A stretch of DNA of 54,079 nt, from positions 1 to 54,079 of the forward strand of contig JAJXZD010000213.1 in NCBI GenBank assembly GCA_021780215.1, given 5' to 3'. The DNA comes from Acidobacteriota bacterium (lineage in GTDB: Bacteria > Acidobacteriota > Terriglobia > Acidiferrales > UBA7541). How positions within the stretch are numbered: the stretch's first letter is position 1; each line of letters starts with the position of its first letter. The notes beneath the pieces are model-generated. The model was not told where the DNA came from and did not search any database. It worked only from the letters and a program-made list of their open reading frames with translations. Of the stretch, positions 42,079-50,721 are shown one piece after another. Made by a program: the position numbers and the translations under genes.

Positions 42079-44904
42079 ATGGCGAAACTTCTCGACCTGA
42101 AGAGCACCCTCAACCTGCCCCGGACCGGCTTTCCCATGAAGGCCAAATTGCCCGAGCGCGAGCCGGAACAACTGGCCGCATGGGAGCAGATGGGCCTCTA
42201 CCGGCGCATTTTGGAATCACGCGCAGGCGCCCCGTCCTTCGTGCTCCACGACGGCCCGCCGTATCCCACGGGTGAGATCCATCTCGGCACGGGCCTGAAC
42301 AAGATATTGAAGGACATGATCGTGAAGTCCAAGACCATGGCGGGCTTTTGGTCGCCCTACATTCCGGGCTGGGATTGCCACGGCCTGCCCATCGAAACCC
42401 AGGTGGAAAAAGAGCTCGGGGGCAAGACCAGCAAGGTGACTCCCACGGAGTTCCGGCGCAAATGCCGCGAGTTCGCGGCGCGCTACGTCGAGATTCACAA
42501 GCGCGAATTCAAGCGCCTGGGCGTTTTCGGGCAGTGGGACAAGCCCTATCTCACCATGGATCCCCACGACGAGGCCTGCATTGCCGGCGCCTTTCTCGAC
42601 TTCCTCGAGAAGGGCTACATCTACCGCGGGCTGAAACCCGTCTATTGGTGCATCCATGACCGCACCGCGCTGGCCGAGGCCGAGGTCGAATATGAGGACC
42701 ACACCAGCCCTTCGATTTGGGTCCGCTATCCGGTCGTCGAATCTCCCGTGCCGCTGAAATCGAAGGGCGGCTTCTACGCCATTGTGTGGACCACGACGCC
42801 CTGGACCCTGCCGGCCAGCATGGCCCTGGCTTTCAACAGCCGCCTGCCCTACATCCTCGCCGAGGATTCCCGCGGAGACGTCTACATCCTGGCAGAGCAG
42901 TTGAAGGACAGCGTCGCGGCGGCCACGGGCCTGCAATTTGTCTCGGTTTCCGGGCCGTTTCCCGGAGAGATATTCACGGCCGCAAAGTTCCGGCATCCGT
43001 TCCTCGACCGGACCATCCCCGGTGTCCTGGGCGAGCACGTGACCCTCGATCAGGGCAGCGGCGTTGTCCACACCGCTCCGGGCCACGGCGCGGAGGATTT
43101 CCGCACCGGCCAGGAATTCGGCCTGGAGACCTACGCGCCGCTCGATGATGCGGGACACTTCATCGAGGGATTGCCGGAATACAAGGGCAAATCCGTCTTC
43201 GAGGCGAACGCTCCCATCATCCAGCTCCTGCGCGGCCGTGGAGCGCTTCTCGCCGAGCACAAGCTTTCCCACAGCTATCCTCATTGCTGGCGCTGCCACA
43301 ATCCAGTGATTTTCCGCGCCACCGAGCAATGGTTCATCGGCCTGGATCACGATCGCCTTCGCCAAAGAGCCATCGAGGAGATTGACCGGGTGAAGTGGCT
43401 GCCCACCTGGGGCCGCGACCGCATGCGCGAAATGGTCGCCGGCCGCCCCGACTGGTGCATCTCGCGCCAGCGCTTCTGGGGCGTTCCCCTGGTAGTCTTC
43501 TATTGCGAAGCCTGCAGCCGGCAGCTCACGGATTACCGCGCCCTGCGCCACGTGCTGCCATTCTTCGAGCGTGAAGGCGCCGACGCGTGGTACACGCGCT
43601 CGGCCGCCGAATTGTTGCCGCCGGGAACGAAATGCTCCTGCGGCGCCGCGCAGTGGAGAAAAGAATCGGACATACTGGATGTGTGGTTCGATTCCGGCTC
43701 GACGCATTTGGCCGTGCTCAGCGAGAAGGACCGCACCTGGCCCGCCGACGTCTACCTCGAGGGGCCTGACCAGTTCCGCGGCTGGTTTCAGAGTTCCCTG
43801 CTGAATGGGGTCGGCATCCGCGGGCGGGCGCCGTACCGGCAGGTCGTCACGCACGGCTGGACGCTCGATGAAAAGGGCGCGCCCATGTCGAAATCGCTGG
43901 GCAATGCCATGTATCCCCGGGAAATCTGCGAGCAGTGGGGCGCCGACCTGCTGCGCGTGTGGGTGGTCTCTCAGGACTACACCGCGGACATGCGCATGTC
44001 CCGCGCGATGATGACCCAGCTCGCCGAAGCCTATCGCAAGATCCGCAATACGTTCCGCTTCGCGCTGTCGAATCTCTTCGATTTCGATCCGGCGCGCGAC
44101 ACGGTCGCCGATTCGGACCTGTGGGAAATGGACGCCTGGATGATTCGCCGAACCGGCGCGCTCGTCAGCCAATGCCGCACCTGGTACGACAATTTCGAAT
44201 TCCATCGCGTCTACCATGCCCTGCACGATTTCTGCGCCGTGGATTTGAGCGCCTTCTATTTCGACGTGCTGAAGGACCGCCTCTATACATTTGCGCCCAA
44301 CAATCCCGGACGGCGCTCGGCACAAACGGCCGTGTATCGCATCACGCAGGCGCTGGCCCGCTTGCTCGCACCCATTCTCGTTTTCACGGCGGAAGAAGTC
44401 TGGAAATTTCTGCCCCGCGCCGCGGGTGACCCGGAAAGCATCCACTTAGCCAGGTTCCCCGCTGCCGAAGGCCTCGCAAGCGCGAGCGACGAGGCGCGCT
44501 CGAGAAATTGGGAACGCCTGCTCGGCGTTCGCGAGGAAGTGCTCAAGACTCTCGAGCCCATGCGCGCCGGGAAGATCATCTCCGCGAATCTGGAGGCCCG
44601 GGTGACGCTCGGGGCTTCCGGCAGTATGGCTGCTCTCCTGCGCAACTATGCGGGGCAGCTCCCGGCCCTCTTCATCGTCTCTCAGGTTGAAATCGAAGAC
44701 CTGCCGCAAGGAGGGATGGCGGCTGCGGACACCCTTCAGATCCGAGGCGAGCGGGCGCAGGGCGCAAAATGCGAGCGCTGCTGGAACTATTCCACGCATG
44801 TCGGCGAGAGTGCCGATTATCCGGCGCTATGCGAACGCTGCGTTGCCGCCCTCGCGGAAATCGAACGCGACGGCGGATCGCAGGCCGGGAGCGCCGCTTC
44901 GTGA
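42079..44904 (+). CDS. ileS: isoleucyl-tRNA synthetase
   Basis: IleRS charges tRNA-Ile; the 941-aa length is normal. The HIGH-equivalent reads HLGT (about 68-71, in PPYPTGEIHLGT) and the KMSKS-equivalent reads PMSKS (602-606), both off consensus though Lys605 is kept. The editing CP1 domain region includes TTPWTLPASMALAF. The C-terminus has a zinc-knuckle CERCWNYSTHVG and CERC (about 900-925), as in IleRS of the bacterial type. It starts the ileS-lspA-lgt-rluD operon; its TGA overlaps the lspA GTG. The 226-nt upstream region is divergent from the TonB-like gene. No T-box leader is obvious. Confidence 0.96.
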   Translation: MAKLLDLKSTLNLPRTGFPMKAKLPEREPEQLAAWEQMGLYRRILESRAGAPSFVLHDGPPYPTGEIHLGTGLNKILKDMIVKSKTMAGFWSPYIPGWDCHGLPIETQVEKELGGKTSKVTPTEFRRKCREFAARYVEIHKREFKRLGVFGQWDKPYLTMDPHDEACIAGAFLDFLEKGYIYRGLKPVYWCIHDRTALAEAEVEYEDHTSPSIWVRYPVVESPVPLKSKGGFYAIVWTTTPWTLPASMALAFNSRLPYILAEDSRGDVYILAEQLKDSVAAATGLQFVSVSGPFPGEIFTAAKFRHPFLDRTIPGVLGEHVTLDQGSGVVHTAPGHGAEDFRTGQEFGLETYAPLDDAGHFIEGLPEYKGKSVFEANAPIIQLLRGRGALLAEHKLSHSYPHCWRCHNPVIFRATEQWFIGLDHDRLRQRAIEEIDRVKWLPTWGRDRMREMVAGRPDWCISRQRFWGVPLVVFYCEACSRQLTDYRALRHVLPFFEREGADAWYTRSAAELLPPGTKCSCGAAQWRKESDILDVWFDSGSTHLAVLSEKDRTWPADVYLEGPDQFRGWFQSSLLNGVGIRGRAPYRQVVTHGWTLDEKGAPMSKSLGNAMYPREICEQWGADLLRVWVVSQDYTADMRMSRAMMTQLAEAYRKIRNTFRFALSNLFDFDPARDTVADSDLWEMDAWMIRRTGALVSQCRTWYDNFEFHRVYHALHDFCAVDLSAFYFDVLKDRLYTFAPNNPGRRSAQTAVYRITQALARLLAPILVFTAEEVWKFLPRAAGDPESIHLARFPAAEGLASASDEARSRNWERLLGVREEVLKTLEPMRAGKIISANLEARVTLGASGSMAALLRNYAGQLPALFIVSQVEIEDLPQGGMAAADTLQIRGERAQGAKCERCWNYSTHVGESADYPALCERCVAALAEIERDGGSQAGSAAS

Positions 44905-45404
44905 CCCAAGCGCCCGCTCGCTGGCCTCTGGCGCTGCTCGCCGCCGCTGTGCTGGCCGCGGACCAGGCCAGCAAGTACGCCGTGTCGAGGCTTACCTTGC
45001 CCGGCTCACTGCGAGTCCTCGTCCCCGGGCTCCTGAATCTGGTGCACACCAGCAATCCCGGCGTCGCCTTTGGATTGCTCGCGGATTCCAACGCGTCCTG
45101 GCGGACCCCGCTGCTGATCGTGTTTTCTGTGGGAGTCATGTCCGCCATCGTATGGGCGCTCGCCACGGGCCGGGCCGGAGGAGGACTCAGCAGCTACGGC
45201 ATGGCTTTGATTCTGGGTGGGGCTATGGGCAATCTGCTGGACCGCCTGCTGCACCGCAGCGTCACCGACTTCATTGATTTCCACCTGGGCGCATACCATT
45301 GGTACACTTTCAACGTGGCGGATTCCGCTATTGTTGTCGGGGCCGCGCTGGTGATTCTTGAATTATTGCGAGACGCCCGGCGCCATCGCCAGGAGAAGGC
45401 GTAG
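44901..45404 (+). CDS. lspA: lipoprotein signal peptidase (signal peptidase II)
   Basis: LspA cleaves the signal peptide of prolipoproteins after Lgt has added diacylglycerol. The 167-aa membrane protein has four helices and the two catalytic Asp in GNLLDRL (Asp114) and FNVADSA (Asp141), with the same numbering as E. coli. The conserved Asp in LAADQASK (Asp21) is also present. The start is GTG, overlapping the ileS TGA (GTGA), so its translation is coupled. lgt follows 2 nt after the stop. Confidence 0.96.
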   Translation: MTQAPARWPLALLAAAVLAADQASKYAVSRLTLPGSLRVLVPGLLNLVHTSNPGVAFGLLADSNASWRTPLLIVFSVGVMSAIVWALATGRAGGGLSSYGMALILGGAMGNLLDRLLHRSVTDFIDFHLGAYHWYTFNVADSAIVVGAALVILELLRDARRHRQEKA

Positions 45405-45406
45405 GC

Positions 45407-46237
45407 ATGCATCCGGTGCTGTTGCATCTCGGCTCGGTGACCATCTACACCTATGGTGTCCTGGCCGCTACCGGATTTCTCATGGGCCTGTGGTATGCCT
45501 ACCAGCAGGCGCCGCGTGCCGGGCTGGATCCCCACAAGGTCTGGAACCTGGTTATCTACGGCATCCTGATCGCGCTCGCCACGTCGAAGGTCTGGCTCAT
45601 TTTCAGCGCCTGGAGCTACTACTCCGCAGATCCCCGTGAAATTTTCAGTGCGGCCACGATTCAGTCGGCGGGAGTTTTCTACGGCGGTCTTCTGGGCGGA
45701 ATCGTTTGGGTGGTGCTCTACACGCATTTTCAGAAAATGCCTCTCCTGCGCGTCCTCGATGTGTCGGCGGCGGGCGTGGCACTGGGTCACGCAGCCGGCC
45801 GGTTGGGATGCTTCACCGCGGGCTGCTGCTACGGCAAGCCGACTTCTCTGCCCTGGGGCGTAACGTTCACTAACCCGCTTGCCGAGCGCATTGCCGGAAC
45901 TCCCCTGGATGTTCCGCTGCATCCCACGCAGCTCTACGAAGCGGGGGCGGAAATCCTCAATTTCCTGATCCTGATCGCGCTGGGAAGGAAACAGCGTTTT
46001 CCCGGGCAGCTGATTGGCACGTATTTCATCCTGTACGGTTTCGAGCGCGGGATGATTGAGTTTCTTCGCGGCGATCCAGGGCGAACGCTGATGTTCCACG
46101 ATTCCGTGTCGCTGATGCAGTTCGTGAGCCTGGGGCTGATTGCCGCGGGAGTGGTGCTGTGGAGGCGCGGCCTGCGGGGAGCGGCGCCGCTTCCACCTAC
46201 TGCGGCGCTGCGGATGCCCTCCGCGTCGTCCTCCTAG
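45407..46237 (+). CDS. lgt: prolipoprotein diacylglyceryl transferase, variant signature
   Basis: Lgt adds diacylglycerol from phosphatidylglycerol to the lipobox Cys. The 276-aa polytopic protein has the family length and helices. Its signature reads GRLGCFTAGCCYG (131-143) instead of the GR(I/F)GNFxNxExxG form: the Arg132 (E. coli Arg143) is kept, but Asn is Cys135 and the Glu position is Cys140. The essential His of HGGLIG is Tyr93 (YGGLLG). This variant is seen in several phyla, so activity is likely but not assured. The gene follows lspA by 2 nt with AGGAGAAGG upstream. rluD follows by 39 nt. Confidence 0.9.
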   Translation: MHPVLLHLGSVTIYTYGVLAATGFLMGLWYAYQQAPRAGLDPHKVWNLVIYGILIALATSKVWLIFSAWSYYSADPREIFSAATIQSAGVFYGGLLGGIVWVVLYTHFQKMPLLRVLDVSAAGVALGHAAGRLGCFTAGCCYGKPTSLPWGVTFTNPLAERIAGTPLDVPLHPTQLYEAGAEILNFLILIALGRKQRFPGQLIGTYFILYGFERGMIEFLRGDPGRTLMFHDSVSLMQFVSLGLIAAGVVLWRRGLRGAAPLPPTAALRMPSASSS

Positions 46238-46276
46238 GCACGATCGCGTCGGGCGCGGCCAGGGCACATTCTCGCT

Positions 46277-47290
46277 ATGCCAGAGTCCCTCATCACCGGT
46301 CGCATGCACCGGTTCACTGTTCCCCCCGAGAGCGCCGGTCAGCGTCTGGATCGGTTCCTCGCATCGCAACTGGCCGAGCTGAGCCGCTCCCGCGTGCAGG
46401 CATTGATCGAAGAGGGCCGTGTGCGCGCCAACGGAATCGCGCCGAAGGCCTCGCATCGCGTCATGCCGGGAGAAACCATCTCCATCGAAATACCGCCCGC
46501 GCCTCCTCCCGGCGTCGCGCCCGAGCCGATCCCTCTCGAGGTTCTCTATGAGGATAAGGACGTCGCGGCCATCAACAAACCCGCGGGGATGATTGTTCAT
46601 CCCGGCGCGGGAGCCGGATCAGGCACGGTGGTCGCCGCGCTCCTCGCCCGCTACGGCGGCCCGCAGGGCCTGTCCGACACGGGCGGCCCGCTGCGCCCGG
46701 GAATCGTACACCGGCTCGACAAGGGAACTTCCGGCGTGATAGCGATTGCGCGAACCGGAGCGGCTCACCAGAAGCTCGCCGCGGATTTCCGCGACCGTCT
46801 CGTTGAAAAGACATACCTGGCTCTTTTGCACGGCGCGCTCCGGGGCGACTCCGGCACCATCCGCTTGCCGATCGCCCGCGATTTGCGCCGCCGTTCCCGC
46901 ATGACCTCGCGGCGGCCCGAGGGACGCTCAGCCCACACGGACTGGCGCGTGCTCCTGCGCATCGGCAAGTTCACCCTGGTGGAAGCGGACCTGCGCACCG
47001 GGCGCACGCATCAGATCCGCGTGCATTTTTCCGCCCTGGGCTGCCCCGTCGTGGGAGACACGCTCTATGGCGCGCCGCGCCAGGAGCGCGCGGATAGCCA
47101 GTTGCTACCCGCGCTCGGCAGGAATTTTTTGCACGCCGCGCGACTGGCTTTTCGCCATCCGCGCACCTTACAGCCCATCGAAGTGCGCGCGCCTCTCCCG
47201 GCGGAGCTGGCCAGCTACCTCTCTGCTCTCGCCGCCGCCCTGAAATTTGATTCGGCCTCGGTTGACGCTGCGCTGCGCGGCTACCTATAA
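46277..47290 (+). CDS. rluD: ribosomal large subunit pseudouridine synthase, RluD family
   Basis: The 337-aa enzyme converts uridines to pseudouridine in 23S rRNA (helix 69 in RluD). An S4 RNA-binding domain (about 18-75: QRLDRFLASQL, RSRVQALIEEGRVRANG) is followed by the catalytic domain with INKPAGMIVHPG, the catalytic Asp148 in GIVHRLDKGTSG, the Tyr in EKTYLALLHG, and RTGRTHQIRVH. RluD and RluC/RluA relatives share these features; operon position next to lspA favours RluD. An ATG at 46304 is an alternative start. Its last codons contain a promoter (47262-47291) for the next gene. Confidence 0.9.
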   Translation: MPESLITGRMHRFTVPPESAGQRLDRFLASQLAELSRSRVQALIEEGRVRANGIAPKASHRVMPGETISIEIPPAPPPGVAPEPIPLEVLYEDKDVAAINKPAGMIVHPGAGAGSGTVVAALLARYGGPQGLSDTGGPLRPGIVHRLDKGTSGVIAIARTGAAHQKLAADFRDRLVEKTYLALLHGALRGDSGTIRLPIARDLRRRSRMTSRRPEGRSAHTDWRVLLRIGKFTLVEADLRTGRTHQIRVHFSALGCPVVGDTLYGAPRQERADSQLLPALGRNFLHAARLAFRHPRTLQPIEVRAPLPAELASYLSALAAALKFDSASVDAALRGYL

Positions 47291-47291
47291 T
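47262..47291 (+). promoter_or_regulatory. strong promoter inside the rluD end, driving a leaderless VWFA gene
   Basis: TTGACG (47262-47267, 5/6) and TATAAT (47286-47291, perfect) are 18 nt apart. The -10 includes the rluD stop codon and lies 7 nt before the ATG at 47299, with no Shine-Dalgarno. Transcription would begin at the start codon. Confidence 0.6.
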
Positions 47292-47298
47292 TCTGTTT

Positions 47299-48372
47299 AT
47301 GAAGTCCTTTGTCCTTCGCGGGCTTGCCGGATGCGCGGCGCGAATTCTGCTGGCGCTGGGCGTTCTGCTTGGCGCTTCCCCGATTTTCGCTGCGGCGAAA
47401 TCCGACGGCCAGCAAGCGCCGGCCGCTCCCCCGGCACAATCGCCTTCCGGCCCGCAAACGACTCCCCGCCAGCCCTCCATCCGTGTGACTACCGAACTCG
47501 TCCACCTGGTTGTTACGGTAGAAAACAAGCACCACGAGTTCGTCACCGACCTGGCCCAGTCCGATTTCAAGATTCTCGAAGATGGCGTGCCGCAGCAGAT
47601 TCGCTTCTTTGGCCGCGAGACGAACCTGCCGCTACGGATTGGCCTGCTGCTCGACACTTCCAATAGCATTCGCCCACGCCTGCAATTTGAAAAGGACGCT
47701 GCCACGGACTTCCTCGACCGGGTCATCCGCCGCGGCCAGGATATGGCTTTCCTGATGACCTTCGACAACGAGCCGCAAATCATCCAGGATTATACGGATC
47801 ATCTTTCCCTGCTCACCTCCGCCATCCAGGATCAGCGCGCCGGCGGAGGCACCGCTCTCGACGACGCCATCTGCATGGCCTCGGAAAAGCTCCTGCACGC
47901 CCCGCTGCCGAAGGGACCGGATTCCGACATGCGCCGGGTGATCGTGGTCATCAGCGATGGCGTGGACAACCTCAGCGACAAGGCACTCAGCGACGCGGTG
48001 GACGCCTCCATCCGCTCCGAAGCAGCCGTCTATTCGGTCAGCACCAACACCGACTGGGTCGCCGTGGACAACCCTGACAAGCCCAACAAGTACAACATGG
48101 ATCCAGGCGACAAGGTGCTCAAGCAGTTTTCCGATCAAACCGGTGGGCGGGTTTTCTTTCCCTACAGCGTGGATGACCTGGCCGAATCGTTCTCCACGAT
48201 TGGCGCCGAGCTGCGCAGCCAGTACTTCATCGCCTATGCGCCGTCCAATCCTCCCGTCAATGGGCAGTACCGGCAGATCGAAGTGCGGACCGACAGAAAA
48301 GGTCTCCTCGTCCGCGCGCGGAAGGGCTACTACGCGGCCGCCCCGGGAAGCGGACCGGCTTCCGGCAAGTGA
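47299..48372 (+). CDS. secreted VWFA protein of the acidobacterial type (paralogue 1)
   Basis: The 357-aa protein has a signal peptide (about 1-33, ending IFAA) and a Pro/Ala-rich linker (35-60). A region with VVTVENKHHEFVTDLAQSDF and LEDGVPQ precedes the VWA domain, whose MIDAS is intact (DTSNS at 119-123, later SDGVDN). The C-terminus carries the Ig-like region with QYFIAYAP and RKGYY. Proteins of this type (TIGR03436-like) are abundant in Acidobacteriota; function is unknown. The promoter in rluD suggests a leaderless mRNA. Paralogues lie at 48421 and 49599. Confidence 0.88.
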   Translation: MKSFVLRGLAGCAARILLALGVLLGASPIFAAAKSDGQQAPAAPPAQSPSGPQTTPRQPSIRVTTELVHLVVTVENKHHEFVTDLAQSDFKILEDGVPQQIRFFGRETNLPLRIGLLLDTSNSIRPRLQFEKDAATDFLDRVIRRGQDMAFLMTFDNEPQIIQDYTDHLSLLTSAIQDQRAGGGTALDDAICMASEKLLHAPLPKGPDSDMRRVIVVISDGVDNLSDKALSDAVDASIRSEAAVYSVSTNTDWVAVDNPDKPNKYNMDPGDKVLKQFSDQTGGRVFFPYSVDDLAESFSTIGAELRSQYFIAYAPSNPPVNGQYRQIEVRTDRKGLLVRARKGYYAAAPGSGPASGK

Positions 48373-48384
48373 CCGCATTCCTCC

Positions 48385-48411
48385 CCGCGCGGGCTGCTGC
48401 CGGCCGCGCGG
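48385..48411. repeat. hairpin between convergent VWFA genes
   Basis: Arms CCGCGCG (48385-48391) and CGCGCGG (48405-48411) form a perfect 7-bp stem, extended by one more pair. It sits between the ends of two convergent genes, where it could slow RNA polymerase from both sides. No T-run follows. Confidence 0.4.
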
Positions 48412-48420
48412 CGCTGAATT

Positions 48421-49470
48421 TCACTCGGGAGACGGCGCGTAATATCCCTTGCGGGCGAGAATCTTGACGTTCGGGCGGCCCACTTCCACTTTGATTTTGC
48501 GGAAGGTGCCATCACGTTTTGCATTGGTGGGATAGTAGCCGAGCACGTATTGGGAACGCAGCTCCTCGGAAATCTCGTCGAAGGCCTTTTCGAGCGTCTT
48601 TTCGTTGCGCACATCAATCACGCGCCCGCCCGTTTCCTCCGCCATTCGGTGCGCCACGCCGGGACCGACGCCGGTTGTGGCCTCGAAATCGCGCAGGAGA
48701 AGGATGTGAATCACCGCGTCCGCGCGCTGGGCCGCCTCGACGGCATCGTCGAGACTCATCTGGCTTCCGTTGTCCTCGGCATCCGTCAGTAGGATCACGG
48801 CCTTGCGGCCGGCTTCAGTAGCCAGTTGGTCGTGGCAAGCAAGATAGACCGCGTCATATAGGTCCGTGCCGATGACACCGTTCTGCGGGATCGTTCCGGC
48901 CGTAATCACGGGTCCGGCCGCATTGATGCGCGCCCGCCGGATGGCCCGGTCCAGCACGGATGTGTCCTCGGTGAAATCCGCGAGCAAATTCACGTCCAGG
49001 TCGAAACTGATGACCATGGCCTCATCCCGCTTCCGCATTACTTCCTTGATGAAGCGCACGGCCGCATCCTGCTCCGCCACCAGAATGTTCGCCATGCTCC
49101 CGCTCGTGTCAATCAGCATCCCAAGCGTGATGGGCATGTCCACTTCCTTGGTGAAATAGGCGATCTTCTGCTCCGCGCCGTCCTCAAAAACCTTGAAATC
49201 GTCCTTGCCCAGGTCGCTGACGATGCCGTTGTGCCGGTCGCGCACGGTCACGAACACGTTGACCATCGTTGTTCGCACGCGCAGCGGTTGCGAGGCCTGG
49301 GGCAACTGCTCGGCTGGCTGCTGGCTTGTGGCGGAGGGGGGAAGCTTGTCGCGCTGCATCGGCCCTGGGCCGGCCTCCTGCGCGGTGGCGCGGCGGCCCG
49401 CCAGCATCACTCCTGAAACCGCCGCCAGCACCAGAGTCAGAATCCCCGCCACAAGAGTGGGCAGGCGCAT
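48421..49470 (-). CDS. secreted VWFA protein of the acidobacterial type (paralogue 2)
   Basis: The 349-aa protein begins with a hydrophobic N-terminus (LVAGILTLVLAAVSGVML), a signal peptide or anchor. The linker is Gln/Pro-rich. NVFVTVRDRHNGIVSDLGKD and FEDGAEQKI precede an intact MIDAS (DTSGS, 121-125), followed by LTDAEDNGS. The C-terminal part has SQYVLGYYPTN and RKGYYAP. The ATG at 49470 gives the hydrophobic N-terminus at residue 1; AAGGGGG lies 9 nt upstream. It is convergent with paralogue 1 and divergent from paralogue 3. It probably binds a protein partner through the metal site. Confidence 0.88.
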   Translation of the reverse strand: MRLPTLVAGILTLVLAAVSGVMLAGRRATAQEAGPGPMQRDKLPPSATSQQPAEQLPQASQPLRVRTTMVNVFVTVRDRHNGIVSDLGKDDFKVFEDGAEQKIAYFTKEVDMPITLGMLIDTSGSMANILVAEQDAAVRFIKEVMRKRDEAMVISFDLDVNLLADFTEDTSVLDRAIRRARINAAGPVITAGTIPQNGVIGTDLYDAVYLACHDQLATEAGRKAVILLTDAEDNGSQMSLDDAVEAAQRADAVIHILLLRDFEATTGVGPGVAHRMAEETGGRVIDVRNEKTLEKAFDEISEELRSQYVLGYYPTNAKRDGTFRKIKVEVGRPNVKILARKGYYAPSPE

Positions 49471-49598
49471 TGTATAATCCCCCTTGGAATGCTTCTGCTT
49501 CCATACGATGCGGCTAAGGCTTTGCCGGATGTTCCGCAGAGGTTTCGGCAATGCGCGGCTCTCCCGGTACGCCCGCGGCTGAAGGGCGGAATCTCCCG

Positions 49599-50672
49599 AT
49601 GACGCGTGGATTTTTGAGCCTCTGCGTGCTCAGCCTAATCGGAGCGGGCGCGACCGGGCCCACTATCGCGCAGCAACAGGCGCCCTCTCCTCAAGCGGCT
49701 CCGCCTCCGCGCCAGGCGCCCTCGCGAATCGTCGTTCCGGCTTACACCGTCATCGTCCCGGTCACGGTGAAAGACAGCCACGGACAGCTGGTCGGCGACC
49801 TTCGCCGGGGCGATTTCGAGATCTTCGCCGACGACGTCGAGCAGCACATTGGAAATTTCTCCGCCGACCCTGTGCCGCTTTCCGCCGTCGTGCTCATTGA
49901 CAATGATCTGCCCGACCGCGCCGCAGGACAGGTGCAGAAAAGTCTGACGTCCATCGCTGCCAGCTTCGGCCCTCCTGACGAGGCGGCGCTGGTCACCTAC
50001 GATCAATATCCCACGACGGTTTCCGATTTTTCATCCAACAACGATAAACTCTTTACCCAGCTCAAACGTCTCGAACTTGGTTCGCATTCGGACATGGTCA
50101 TTGCCGACCCGACCACCGCCGGCCCGGTCGTGAACGGGAAATCCCTGCCCACAGCAACGGGCGTCCCCCTGCACGGTTCGAAACGCTACACAGAAACCGA
50201 CGCGCTCAACGACGCGCTTTATGACTCCGCGAACATGCTCAAGGACCGCGGCCGCGACCGCCGCAAAATCATCTTACTGATTTCCGATGGCGCGAACACC
50301 TCTCATAATACTCATACCTTCGACGAAACGCTGCACAAGCTCCAGTCCTCCGACATTTCCGTTTACTCCATTTCGGTCACCCGGTCCCTTCCCATCGGCC
50401 GTTCGCTGCTGCAAAAGGGGACCGCCGACATTGACAAGTATGCGGCCGAAACCGGCGGAGATACGTTTTACGCCGCAAAGCAGCGCGACCTCGAACGCCT
50501 CTATTCTGATATGACCGAACAGGCTCGCAACCAGTACACGCTCACCTTCTCGCCCCAGGATATCAATCCGAACAAGGATTATCACTCCATCGAAGTCCGC
50601 GTCCTACGCCCGGGACTTTCCATCGAAGCGCGCAAGGGCTACTACCAGAGCACCATGCTCCCCGTCCACTAA
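49599..50672 (+). CDS. secreted VWFA-like protein (paralogue 3), MIDAS lost
   Basis: The 357-aa protein has a signal peptide (MTRGFLSLCVLSLIGAGATG), the family N-terminal region (VPVTVKDSHGQLVGDLRRGD) and the C-terminal QYTLTFSPQD and RKGYYQS. The VWA fold is kept (LISDGANTSH), but the first MIDAS motif DxSxS is DNDLP (101-105), so classical metal binding is lost. An insert of about 35 residues near 165-205 (VIADPTTAGPVVNGKSLP) is absent from the other two. GAAGGGCGGA lies before the ATG at 49599. A rho-independent terminator lies about 195 nt downstream. Confidence 0.85.
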   Translation: MTRGFLSLCVLSLIGAGATGPTIAQQQAPSPQAAPPPRQAPSRIVVPAYTVIVPVTVKDSHGQLVGDLRRGDFEIFADDVEQHIGNFSADPVPLSAVVLIDNDLPDRAAGQVQKSLTSIAASFGPPDEAALVTYDQYPTTVSDFSSNNDKLFTQLKRLELGSHSDMVIADPTTAGPVVNGKSLPTATGVPLHGSKRYTETDALNDALYDSANMLKDRGRDRRKIILLISDGANTSHNTHTFDETLHKLQSSDISVYSISVTRSLPIGRSLLQKGTADIDKYAAETGGDTFYAAKQRDLERLYSDMTEQARNQYTLTFSPQDINPNKDYHSIEVRVLRPGLSIEARKGYYQSTMLPVH

Positions 50673-50721
50673 GCGCCGTGCCGGACGAACGTCCGCGCCG
50701 CCCGGGTTTTTCTGCTTGACT

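Noticed and set aside
42217-44445. A 742-codon open frame on the minus strand inside ileS
   Set aside because: It lies fully antisense to a well-conserved ileS, has no recognisable motif and reflects the GC-rich codon use of the plus strand.
50676-50720. Short CGGAC-GAAC-GTCCG repeat followed by GGGTTTTT after paralogue 3
   Set aside because: The T-run is separated from the stem by about 12 nt; the stronger terminator is at 50867-50905.
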